Of a stretch of DNA of 64,000 bases, positions 54,900 through 64,000 are shown in pieces; position 1 is the first letter of the stretch, and every line of letters begins with the position of its first letter. The notes beneath the pieces were generated by a model. It was not told the origin of the DNA. It saw only the letters and a program-made list of their open reading frames with translations, and searched no databases. A program made the position numbers and the translations under genes. The stretch is from Bemisia tabaci. Its lineage: Eukaryota > Arthropoda > Insecta > Hemiptera > Aleyrodidae. The stretch is taken from NCBI RefSeq assembly GCF_918797505.1, contig NC_092800.1:24505577-24569576 (forward strand), read 5' to 3'.

Positions 54900-55872
54900 G
54901 ACAAGGTTGGAACTGTTTCAAGATGAGATGCGTACATTTTTGGGTCTTTTGATGCGCTGCGCTGTCTATACAGATCCAAAACGTTATGGATCTTTCTGCG
55001 TGAACCAAGCTTTGTATTTCAATGCATCTACCTGAGCTGAAAACTCTCTCCTCCCACTCAATTTTTAACTGATACTCATTGGAGCTGAAATTTTTGACTC
55101 TAATTGAAATTCTTGGAATTTTTTAACCTGGCTTTCCCCCAAAATAGTGTGGAACAGGCACCATTTTATCACCTCACTACACATGGTTCGGGCCACATGT
55201 TTGGGGTTTTTCGCCCAAAAACAATAGACCATTTGCAGGTGTCTACAATTTTGTAAATTCCATGTTTAAAATGAGAAAACTGAGCATGAGGATATCCTTG
55301 GTTTCTAAATTGAACAATTATTGGAGGAAATATGACAGAATAACCTAATTTGCCAAAATACATGTGTTTAATAGGAATATGTCGCCAGATGACGCCACAA
55401 GGCGGCATTTTCTGAGTTTTAAATCTATTTTTATCCGATTTCCCATTTCAGAAAAAAATTATGAAAGATACTGCGAACTCAGCTTACTGAGCACTTTCAG
55501 ACGAAGCAACAAAATTTTTGTGTGCAAATTTTCCATTATTTATACTTCATTTTTAGTTGATATATTCATTCTTTTAAGTCGTCGGGCTCATGAGAAATTC
55601 AACAGAACAATACCAAAGTGCGTGAACTTTGTGCTCCTTGATGAATTCCTCATTTTAAACAACTTATTAAGTTTCCAACAGGTGCTCCTTAACTCAAAAT
55701 GGCTTTCTCTCTATCTTGACTCTTTTAATCGCTGAGCCGTTTTTGTCTCCTGCAAAATTTAATGTTACAAAGTCGAGTCGCTTACGAGAGGGCTCATTCA
55801 TTTTTGATGAGGACTTTAGAATTTTCAGGTTTAATCTCTGAGCTTGTATTGTGGAGTAGCTCCCGGATTATA
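54900..55872. other. No gene recognised
   Basis: A 123-codon frame at 55364-55735 is Phe/Leu/Ser-rich and resembles no family. No repeats were matched. Confidence 0.4.
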
Positions 55873-56123
55873 ATGCCGTCCTGAGCAAAAACGCCGTATG
55901 AACATTCGAGAGTTGCCAAATTTCCTTCGATAAAATGTTTATTCTTGTGAAAAGTTATGAATAATTTCCCCCAAATTTTCAGGAACTTTGGGTGAAATTG
56001 CGAACAAAATTATCTGAAAAATTGGAAGGAAAATGTTCATAAGCTTACCAGGGGATTCTTGTTTTATCGAAGGAAATTTGGCAACGCTTGAAGGTTCATA
56101 CGGCATTTTTCCTTAGCACGGCG
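55873..56123. repeat. Family B MITE
   Basis: The left ATGCCGTCCTGAGCAAAAAC (diverged) and right TTTTTCCTTAGCACGGCGG ends enclose the family interior. Confidence 0.8.
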
Positions 56124-56567
56124 GTTTAGTCCTCGACTCCTCGGGGACCCGCGAATACTCGCAAGGAACGCGCGCGAAGAAAATAAAGTCGGCAGAGAAA
56201 AGGCTAGGAAAGAATCAAAGTAAGAAAATAAAGAAAGAGAGAAAAAGAAGTAAGAGCGACCTTAAGAATGATTAAACCACGGTTTGAGTAACGATCATAA
56301 TATATTTATTAAGCTCTCTGAGTCTCCGAATGTCTAATTTTTGGTCATAGTTCGTTCTAGGCTCCGCAGAACCGAATTCAATGACTTTTCCGCCCGGTAT
56401 ATCTGCATGTAATGATGGCTGATTACAAAAAGGCTGATTATTATGACATTGATGGAAAAAACCATAGATGAAGAAAAAATAAAAGCCAACTGGTAGAAGC
56501 GGGTATTTGCAATGGACAAAGGAGGTAAGTACTAATACTTAAGTTTTTAAAATTAATAATTTCAAAA
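56124..56567. other. No gene recognised; purine-rich run at 56175-56262
   Basis: GA-rich low-complexity sequence followed by unmatched spacer. Confidence 0.4.
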
Positions 56568-56640
56568 AAATTTTACAAGTTGCCGTCAGTTAGTCTCAAT
56601 TAACTAACGGCAACTCGTCAAAATTTTTTGAAATCGAGGA
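56568..56640. repeat. Short hairpin
   Basis: ATTTCAAAAAAATTTTACAA and GTCAAAATTTTTTGAAAT pair. The inner GTTGCCGT and ACGGCAAC also pair, with AGTTAGTCTCAATTAACT at the loop. Confidence 0.8.
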
Positions 56641-56734
56641 AAATTATAATAACTTTCTTCAAAAATAAATATTTTCTGAGAGGAAATTTTACAACATTCA
56701 AATGTTCATACGGCGTTTCTCCTCAGCACGGCAG
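56634..56734. repeat. Right half of a family B MITE
   Basis: AGGAAATTTTACAACATTC followed by CGGCGTTTCTCCTCAGCACG. The left half is replaced by the hairpin at 56568. Confidence 0.7.
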
Positions 56735-56736
56735 AA

Positions 56737-56863
56737 TTGGACGCATTTCTGTCAAACGGAACTATGTGCATTATGACGTGAGCCGTGTTATGCATATATT
56801 CTTATGGGTCTCAGGGCTCATGTCTTAATGCACATAGTTCCGTTTGGCAGAAAATACGTCCAA
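56737..56863. repeat. Family C MITE
   Basis: TTGGACGCATTTCTGTCAAA and CGTTTGGCAGAAAATACGTC ends, with GACGTGAGCCGTG inside. It is followed two bases later by the family G element. Confidence 0.85.
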
Positions 56864-56864
56864 T

Positions 56865-57412
56865 GGACCACTAGACAAGGCACGAATTTTAGCATTCTGA
56901 TACATTTTTCTAAACCAAAATTTCACGTAAAACATGATGCGCACAACAAAAATTACCGAATTTAACTCCTTACAAAGATATTAAATGATTCTTAGTGCGT
57001 GTATTCATACCACCCGCTCATGAAAACTCAATGCCCTACGTGACTCACAACGCGGGCTAAACGTTTATCATGACAGTCTCTGAGATATAAACATCTGGCA
57101 ACCTCGATCTTGACGCTTTGGCTCAGCTGTAGCAAATTGCTTATAGTTTGAACAACACATGGTGGGAAATGAACAATGCTCGATTGAGAAGCTTCCTGAA
57201 ACCGTTGTAGTGCACGATTTGACTCACGTAGAGCTTTGAGTTTCTTGAGAGCGGGCAGTTCAAATTCCTCGTGACCAATGTGAAATTAAAACGTTAATAT
57301 CTTCGTTAGAAGTTCATTTCAGTAATAATCGTTGCGCGAATCGTGTTTTACGTGCAATTCTGGTTAATAAACATGTATTAGAATGCTTAAATTCGTACCT
57401 TGTCTAGTGGTC
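56865..57412. repeat. 548-bp family G element, copy 2
   Basis: Same length and order as 29743-30290. The last base of the right end has changed (AGTGGTCT). Confidence 0.9.
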
Positions 57413-57571
57413 TATTCTCAGTCCATTAACCAGGATTTTACCATGAAAATGTCAGTAACCGAGGGGGCAGGAATGGAGCCAGTAAGGAATTTTCTGGGAC
57501 AAACCGTTGACTTTCCAAGAGACAGCACGAACGGAAACGCTCTCGAAAAGTCATAAATACGTCGGCTTGAT

Positions 57572-57823
57572 CTGCCGTGCTAAAGAAAAATGTCGTGAGA
57601 ACATTCCAGAGTTGCCAAATTCCCTCTGATAAAATGTTCATTTTAAAGGAGAGTTATGAATATTCTTCCTTGACATTTTCAGTTAATTTAAATCCGATTG
57701 CGAACGAACATCTCTGAAAAATCGGGGACAAATATTCACGTTTTCTCCTGAAAATTCGTACTTGAGCAGTGGAAATTTGGCAACGTTCGACGGCTCTTAC
57801 GACGTTCTTCCTGAGAACGGCAG
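57572..57823. repeat. Family B MITE
   Basis: CTGCCGTGCTAAAGAAAAAT and GTTCTTCCTGAGAACGGCAG ends. More diverged than the others. Confidence 0.8.
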
Positions 57824-58125
57824 TGATGGAGGCATTATAAATTCTTTTGCGGGCGACGAAAATAGCGTGATCGGCAGATCCACCACGAGGCGGGCGGGGA
57901 GGGGGGCGGGGGGAGGCTTGAGGGGGGCTCATTAAAAATGAACGGGCCATTGATTTGCCACGGTCGGGGGGACGGGGGCGAAGAGCGATGCGATCTCGGA
58001 TCAAATTTCATCGCGACTCCAAGGAGAAAAATACATTGAGCAGAGGAGAAAAACACATTGAATCGTTCCGCTGCAATTGCGGATTCCACGCTGCTCGACT
58101 TTTGTTCCGGGCGCGCTACACTACG
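57824..58125. other. Spacer with G-rich run
   Basis: GGCGGGCGGGGAGGGGGGCG lies at about 57890. No gene was recognised. A 116-codon minus-strand frame runs across this and the MITE and is not supported. Confidence 0.35.
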
Positions 58126-58130
58126 CTACG

Positions 58131-58609
58131 CACAGTGGATCGAGTCAGTTAGAGAGGTTGGACATGAAATTTTTTACTAAAACTGGAAACTTTGATGGTA
58201 ATTTGTCACATTTAGACCGCTTTAAACAGAAAGGAACCAAGCCACATCAGCTACTGCCAAATTTAATTGGGCAATTCAATTTTTAACATGAAAACGATTG
58301 CGCGGATTTCCGTGCAAATTTTAGTGAAAAATCTCCACTGTTTGAAGAAAATTCCTTAAAAATTTCAAAGGAATCCGCACAAACGTTCTCTCGTAAAATA
58401 TTCAATTGCCCGGTTAAATTTGGCAATAGCTGATGTGGTTTGGTTCCTTTCTGTTAAACTTGGTCCATTTTAAATTTCGAGGTGTGCTCATAAAAGAGGA
58501 TTTCACGAGAATTCCAATGGAGCCACTTTCAGAACCTCGAGGTTTTGTATATGAGCGTTTAAAGTTTACAAATTTTGTCCGGCTTTCCCTGTAGACTCGA
58601 TCTAGTGTG
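58131..58609. mobile_element. Non-autonomous Transib-like MITE, copy 4, split by a family F MITE
   Basis: The left end CACAGTGGATCGAGTCAG and right end GACTCGATCTAGTGTG. GAGAGGTTGGACATG and TTGTCCGGCTTTCC are subterminal. The flanks are CTACG and CGACG (four of five identical). About 226 bp remains without the insertion. Confidence 0.7.
58214..58466. repeat. Family F MITE nested in the Transib-like MITE
   Basis: AGACCGCTTTAAACAGAAAG and CTTTCTGTTAAACTTGGTCC ends. CCAAGCCACATCAGCTACTG and its mirror are just inside. Confidence 0.85.
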
Positions 58610-59059
58610 CGACGCAGCTGCCACTTTGTTTGCAATCCAGCCGTGATGAGCGAGAGAACAGCAGTATGTGCAGAAGCTGTTCATTATTACACCACACACA
58701 TCGCCGTCCACGGACAGAGTACCCTAACGTCATTCCCAGGTTGCAAAATCGGCTCAAACGATTCATTTTTTACGAGAATATACCTACACAATTTTTGTCA
58801 GAAACTGTTCTGATTTTTCCATGAAACAAAGAAAAACTCAAAAAAAAGTTTTGGTTAGAAATGCTCGAGATTTTTCTGATAAAAATGCAATTTGCAGGGG
58901 GAAATTTGGCGACATTGTATGGTTGTTACGTTCTTTCGTGAGGTAATGACATGGGCGTAACCAGGGCCGAGGTGCACGTCATAAAGGTAGTCTAAAAGAG
59001 GGGGAGAGGGGGGCTCAGTAAGTCAGTAAGACTCTCCCAGAAGACGGTCTGAAGGGAGT
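58610..59059. other. No gene recognised
   Basis: Unmatched spacer except a family B end-like piece (GGGGGAAATTTGGCGACATT) at 58898. Confidence 0.4.
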
Positions 59060-59165
59060 GTCCATAAATTAGGTTACACCCTAGGGGGAAGGGATGCGCT
59101 TGCGTTACGCTGCGTTACAAAAAGGGAGGAGAGGCTAGTTCCAGGGTCACGTAACCCTCTCTATT
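59060..59165. repeat. Fragment resembling the Harbinger-like MITE
   Basis: GTGTCCATAAATTAGGTTAC and GGGTCACGTAACC flank a G-rich middle with GCGTTACGCTGCGTTAC. The ends are too diverged to define an element. Confidence 0.4.
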
Positions 59166-60281
59166 GGTAAGAAATACTTACAATCCAACATCTGGCAACC
59201 TCATTTCTTCAACGTCGCGTCGTTTGTCACACTATCATTAAAATACTTCAAATTATATACAGCTAAATACTCAACAGTTGCCAACAAGTTTTGAGGTCTA
59301 AAGGGGAGGAGTACGTCAACCGTTGTGGGTCTGGGGTTGCGTACAAGGAATTTCATTTTTATTTTACATTTTTCTGAATCGTAAAATTGTCTGTGAAGTT
59401 TATGAAAAGAGTAGTTTTCCAAGAAATATGGAATTTCTCCCAAACAAATTTGGCAACGTGTAGATATAGTTTTACGCACATAGTGCGGCATCGCACCAGA
59501 CATCTTCTGCGGAAAATTTATTGAAAGGAACAGTTTCAAATAAGAATCCTCTGGTTACTACGATAACTCAAAGGAAACGACAGCAATGAAAAACGCCTTC
59601 AATTAATTGGATAGGCACGATGAGCTCCCAGGACATCGAATAGTGGTATCAGCACTCACAATAGAATTTTGTATTATATAACCGTGTATATAGTTTTTGG
59701 GGTGAGTTTTTGAGAGCTAAAAAATTACTTAACTTTCATTAATTAATTTGAATATTTTCCCCTGACTGGATAATAGCTGTCATAACCATTGCTGTGTTAC
59801 CTGCAAGCTCTGATATTAAATCGATTTTCTGGAGATTTAAACGCCTGTCTACGAAAAACAACTGGTGTGATGAACGCAAAGTTGTTGGTTTCGTCATTGT
59901 TATAGCTTTTCAATGCAAAATATACGATTATCCGACGCTTATGCACTTGTGTATCTACTTGAATGCGCACACACATAACGATTTAAAAGGAGAATACAAG
60001 TAGGTATACGCACGGATTTACTATCCTGCAGTTCGATTAAATACGAAGCTAAAAGCTTGGGTCATTTTAAACTTCTACGCAGTCATTATCGGCAGATAAT
60101 CTGAGAGAGTAATGGTCATGTTGAATAAATGTGATCAGGGGCTTCGATCATCATTTAAATGTTAACGTCATTTTGCTTATTGCGTCAATTATATTTATTT
60201 CAATGTTAAATAATTTGTTTCGTAATAATAATGATGTTCAATTCAATTTTTCGTGGGACTATGGGAACTATGAAGCCCATG
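59166..60281. other. No gene recognised
   Basis: A 112-codon minus-strand frame (59201-59539) contains TRCQICLGEIPYFLE but lacks the rest of any zinc-finger pattern and is not called. The remainder is AT-rich spacer. Confidence 0.35.
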
Positions 60282-60689
60282 AAGCGAATTTTTGCGATCG
60301 AATATCATTCACCTGTGAATGATATTCGACGATTGTGCTTTTTTTTTAAAATGATAAGTGACTTCTTCGTTGATCTCACCGAAAACCATTAAAATCCATC
60401 AATTTGAAATTTCGAATTCACCTCGGGACTTGAATTCGATTTTTGAATTGATGAAATCGATGTCAGAAATTTCATCTTTCACCAGATTCTTTGTTTCGCA
60501 CTTCTCTTTGTTGTTGTGTGTCAATTCAAGTCTCATTATTTACTGCGTTTTAGTGTTTCCTATTATCTTCTTAAAATCATTTAAAAGAAAATCTGAACTC
60601 TGATAGGCTCCTGCTTTCACCGATCAACGGCATCCCTCAGCACTCATCAATTCGTTTGATGAATGATATTCGATCGCGAAAATTCGCTT
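60282..60689. repeat. 408-bp element with AAGCGAATTTTTGCGATCGA ends
   Basis: 30-base ends are inverted with one mismatch (left AAGCGAATTTTTGCGATCG, right CGATCGCGAAAATTCGCTT). CGAATATCATTCAC and GTGAATGATATTCG form a hairpin at the left end. An 81-codon frame inside has no known motif. Confidence 0.8.
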
Positions 60690-60916
60690 ATGGACTATGA
60701 AAATTCACACTTAATAGAGGGAAATTTGGCAACCTTTACAGGCACATGCGGCGTTTTTTCTTAACACGATGGCACACAGCCGCCGCGTACATTGTCTAAA
60801 GCGTCAATAAATCCCCATTAAATTGACTTTAATCCTTCCTCAGTCTAATCGTGACGTCAGTCACTGACATGATCCGCAGTAGAGGTGGACCCATGCGACG
60901 GATTATGTTGTGAGTG

Positions 60917-61088
60917 ATCCCGACTTAATACTTTCTGTATCACTGTAGATTTTGACTCCCGTTCAAAGAGAAAGTTGACCCGTTGTCAATTTCGCTGCGA
61001 CCATCCCGACTTAATACTTTCTGTATCACCGTAGATTTTGACCCCCGTTCAAAGAGAAAGTTGACCCGTTGTCAATTTCGTTGCGACC
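60917..61088. repeat. 86-bp tandem duplication
   Basis: ATCCCGACTTAATACTTTCT starts both copies (60917, 61003). They differ at a few bases such as CACTG/CACCG and GACTCCC/GACCCCC. The 138-codon frame at 60983-61399 begins within the duplication and resembles nothing known. Confidence 0.92.
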
Positions 61089-61864
61089 AATCATCATTTC
61101 CTACGAGGTTTTGCCTGCCCGGCGCAACTTTACATCAGTTTGAAACATGCAACTCCGAAAATTTTTCCTTGCAATTAATATCTCATCGTAATATGAAGGG
61201 ACGCAGCCTTATGAGCCAAAAGTTTTTTGTATCGTGCCGTTATTTGAATCGGTGTATGCGAAGACGTCCGATGTCCGATACAGTGTTTCAAAATTTGAAT
61301 GGACGATTTCGTTGTAACTTAGGCATGCTTAGGGTGCTTAACTGTGCGTTAGGAATGCAGAACTTTATAAATAATTCCCTGAGTATAATTGAATTTTGAC
61401 AAAAGAGATCGATCTTATTCATCTCTTAAAGTATACAGTAAAATAGAAAATTCTTCAATCTCAATGTTCTTCACATCTTCTTTCAATGTTTTATCCTCTC
61501 TTTCTCAGATGTCACGGAGAAAAATAGAACGGTGCTCACGCTCAGCACCAACTTTGCTTTGATATCCGCCGGATGTGGTAGACTGCAGGAAAACATGTCA
61601 CCTAGCAGAGGAAGTTTGTGCGAAAGTACAGGAGGAATGTGCTGGGGACAAGTGTCGGCTGTGCCCAAGTGCGGAATGGAATGTTAAAGCAAAATCATCA
61701 TCCGTCCCATGTGATGAAGTCCATCTTCTGGTACTCAGCGCGGTTCTATTTTTCTCCGTATTTGAGAGGAAGATTGATCAACACAGCAAAAAAATATGTA
61801 GGGCTTAAGTCCCAACTGTTGGATGATATAGACATCTCCAACTATAACTGCAATGGTACCCTGA
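61089..61864. other. No gene recognised
   Basis: 61575-61730 has a Cys-rich frame (CHLAEEVCAKVQEECAGDKC) in one register, but it is short, has no signal peptide and is overlapped by other frames. 61770-61860 carries a piece of the 62100-62303 repeat family. Confidence 0.3.
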
Positions 61865-62100
61865 TTGGAGTATTTCTATCAAACGGAACTAAGCGCAATC
61901 GGAGGAGAAGGGAGAGGGGGGGAGGGCTTGGATTGGTGCCTGGTGGGTGATGCGGAACGCGATGCTCGTTCTATCCTATACTCGCAAATCTTTTCCATGG
62001 CGCTTAGTTCCGTTTGACAGAACGCGCTATCCGGGATTATAAAATTCTCAAAAGAAACTCAATTTGGCGCTTAGTTCCGTTTAACAGAAATATGTCCAAT
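61865..62100. repeat. Family C element, composite
   Basis: The left TTGGAGTATTTCTATCAAAC and right GTTTAACAGAAATATGTCC ends. A third end-like TTAGTTCCGTTTGACAGAAC sits inside at about 62006, suggesting two copies fused. Confidence 0.65.
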
Positions 62101-62303
62101 TAATTGTGTCAGTACCCCAATTGATTGTGGTAGTACCCCGATAAATTAGGTTACTAACCCAAAGGTTGCGGCACGACTCCCAGTTGAGTTGTGATACCAT
62201 ACCAAAAGTAATCGGTAATGTCCATACTATCCATCAAATTGGGACAGTACCACAATTTTAGAGGATATTAACCTCTAACACTTTTTTCCGTGAATACTGT
62301 TCT
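62101..62303. repeat. Dispersed repeat, inverted partner of 20527-20702
   Basis: GTGGTAGTACCCCGATAAAT, AGGTTACTAACCCAAAGG and AAATTGGGACAGTACCACAA match the other copy. GGATATTAACCTCTAACACT mirrors its AGTGCTAGGGGTTATCC. Confidence 0.7.
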
Positions 62304-62849
62304 GAATCAGACGGAAAATTTGCATGCAAGATGCAAACGTGAGGATCAAAATGGAGAATTTTTTCCTATGTTGCAAAAATCGATTTACCCGGACAGCTTC
62401 CCTCCTGGAAAATCAAATTAAACTGAAGAGGGAGCACTTGACAAAATATTGGAGAGCACTTTCCGAACTTAGAACGAACGTAGGGATTCTCGCTCAAATT
62501 CAATAGCCGCAGACCACCTAGACTAAGAGGAATATGAATTCTCTTTGAAGTCGAGCCGAGAACCGATTGGCGCAGACACACCCTTAGAATCCTGGCCGGT
62601 TACTCCCACCCTAATTAATAGTTCCAAGTTAGGCCCAAATTTAACGCTAATGGGGATGAGGAGAGAGAGAGGTTGTCAGTTTTTAGAAAATAGCACTAAC
62701 TTCCCACAATTTTAAGGTTCGCCTGCTCCGTCAAACACCTCTTCCGTTATTATTTTCTATAATCCGCGATTGATTTTACCAACTTCACGTGGGTTTTGAA
62801 GTAACCAGTTTCAAGAAAGGTAAATGCAAGATAGAGCTATTCTAAATTT
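62304..62849. other. No gene recognised
   Basis: Spacer. Two overlapping 60-71 codon frames on opposite strands at 62324-62581 are unsupported. Confidence 0.4.
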
Positions 62850-62980
62850 GATCGTGTTTAGCAGAAATGAAGCAAGCCACATCAGCCACTGCCAAGTTTA
62901 ACTGGGCATATAATTTTTTGCGAGAAAATGTTCGTGAGAACTCCTTTGAAATTTTCTTCGGATTTCACTCCTCGATTTTT
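62850..62980. repeat. Family F MITE, left half
   Basis: GATCGTGTTTAGCAGAAATG, AAGCAAGCCACATCAGCC and GCGAGAAAATGTTCGTG follow the family order. The right end is missing. Confidence 0.65.
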
Positions 62981-63000
62981 AACAATGTAGGAAGAACAAA

Positions 63001-63140
63001 TGGATTACATTTTGCAGTAAGAAGCCACTATTAATGGCCCATTTTAGAAACAACACAAATGCCATTGGCTTCCCTATGCAGATATAATCTTTCATGGGAG
63101 AGCCAGAGATAGTGGTCCCTTATTGCAAAATGTAATTCAA
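63001..63140. repeat. Family J MITE
   Basis: TGGATTACATTTTGCAGTAA and TTATTGCAAAATGTAATTCA ends, with GAGAGCCAGAGATAGTGG near the right. Confidence 0.85.
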
Positions 63141-63512
63141 ATACGTCAATTTCCAATCATTAAGAAAAAGTCACTACCGGTGACTAATAATGAATATGAC
63201 ATTACTGATCCTCTCTTTCACCGCAATACATTAGTTTACATGAGCCAGCTTATAAATGGTTGTTGATGGTGCACAGGGGCGCTTTGTCGCCGCGCCGCAA
63301 TCTGACAGTGGCGCATGGATGGAGCTCATACGTAAACCACCGTTAATTGAATGTAAATTTAGCGGTTGCACCAGATTTCTACCCGCAGTGGGAACGCCTC
63401 CAGCCCTGCCCGGATTCCCTTAGCACCACCGATTTCGTCCACCAACTTAACTCGATTCCCACCAACAACAAAACACTGGACGAGGTTCAAGAATTTGACG
63501 ATGCTAATTAAA
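63141..63512. other. No gene recognised
   Basis: Unmatched spacer. Confidence 0.35.
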
Positions 63513-63880
63513 CGTGTATTTCTGCCAAACGGAACCAGAGACAGGTGGGAAAGAAGGGGTGCTCTCGTTATTCGAGGGCCGTAAGAATGAATGGGAATTA
63601 TAAGGCGCCAGTGACGTCAAGCAGCGAGGCTGGCGCCGCAGTCGCCGTGTGGATCATTAACTCATGAGCCCTGCTCACAACACTCTTGTCATATGCCCAT
63701 GGCTCATGAGTGCCACATTTAGTTGGCACATAGTTCCGTTTGGCAGAATGTGAAAGCCCGCTTTGCCATTTCTCTAAAGGGTATCACGCCTACTTTTATA
63801 TTATTTCTCATCCAGCTTTCTAGAGCACACCCTATCTTTCCCACTCCTATAGTTCCGTTTGGCATGCAGAAATACGTTCA
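63513..63880. repeat. Family C ends, composite
   Basis: CGTGTATTTCTGCCAAACGG at the left is mirrored twice: ATAGTTCCGTTTGGCAGAAT at about 63730 and ATAGTTCCGTTTGGCATGCA at about 63850. TCATGAGCC and GGCTCATGA pair inside. Confidence 0.65.
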
Positions 63881-64000
63881 ATTAATGATAATATTACTTT
63901 AAAACTTTAAAAAACATTAAAACAGCGATTTTTTTGGATGATAATCAATAACATATTATACTCCTAAAAACAACAGAAACAAAATCAAGGGTAACCAAGG

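Noticed and set aside
59201..59539. Zinc-finger protein based on TRCQICLGE
   Set aside because: Only one C-x2-C pair is present. No RING or other finger can be completed.
61575..61740. Cys-rich secreted peptide
   Set aside because: No signal peptide, and other frames overlap it in the same DNA. Spacing of cysteines matches no family I know.
61..64000. Complete host protein-coding gene
   Set aside because: I looked for long or splice-linked frames with recognisable domains and found none besides the transposase. Small exons of a host gene could still be missed by eye.

Overview
The window looks like non-coding, repeat-packed nuclear DNA from an insect. It is AT-rich, has no operons or dense coding, and is filled with short inverted-repeat elements, foldbacks, tandem duplications and homopolymer tracts. 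Several repeat ends (TGCCGTGCTAAGGAAAAACG, AGTTCCGTTTGGCAGAAATA) are ones I associate from memory with the whitefly Bemisia tabaci. That attribution is recollection, not proof. No complete host gene was recognised, and nearly all open frames here are chance frames inside repeats.

The one convincing gene is the transposase of a complete DNA transposon at 20833-24778, read on the minus strand. The element starts and ends with CACTATGG, has 36-bp terminal inverted repeats differing at one base, and is flanked by an identical 5-bp duplication (TGGTG). Its protein has the features of the Transib superfamily, the transposon relatives of the vertebrate RAG1 recombinase: three catalytic acidic residues plus the C-x2-C and H-x4-H zinc ligands. 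A tiny first exon (MDPPD) joins in frame to a long second exon across a GT-AG intron.

Around it lies a second, non-autonomous family that also carries Transib hallmarks. It is about 230 bp long with ends CACAGTGG/CCACTGTG, and one copy has a perfect CGTCG duplication. There are four copies (14536, 19312, 26807, 58131), three of them split by later insertions of other elements.

Region by region: 0-15 kb holds scattered MITEs, two GC-rich or CpG-rich stretches and long unrecognised spacers. 15.5-17.7 kb has a 507-bp foldback, a MITE and a tRNA-like relic. 19.3-24.8 kb is the Transib neighbourhood. 25.3-27 kb has a 441-bp hairpin and another short Transib-like element. 29.7-33.7 kb has dispersed MITEs followed by two tandem arrays (units of about 0.65-0.73 kb and about 0.32 kb). 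34.8-40.1 kb contains a nested CCCTGG-ended element, a Harbinger-like MITE and the second copy of a 619-bp foldback. 43.4-50 kb is MITE-rich with one unidentified 162-codon frame. 50.2-57.8 kb starts with a CpG-rich stretch, then a dense cluster of TGCCGTGCTAAGG-type MITEs plus a Helitron-protein fragment. 58-63.9 kb is more of the same.

These features do not form a pathway. They record repeated transposition, nesting and local duplication, and the Transib element is the only one that still looks able to encode its own transposase.
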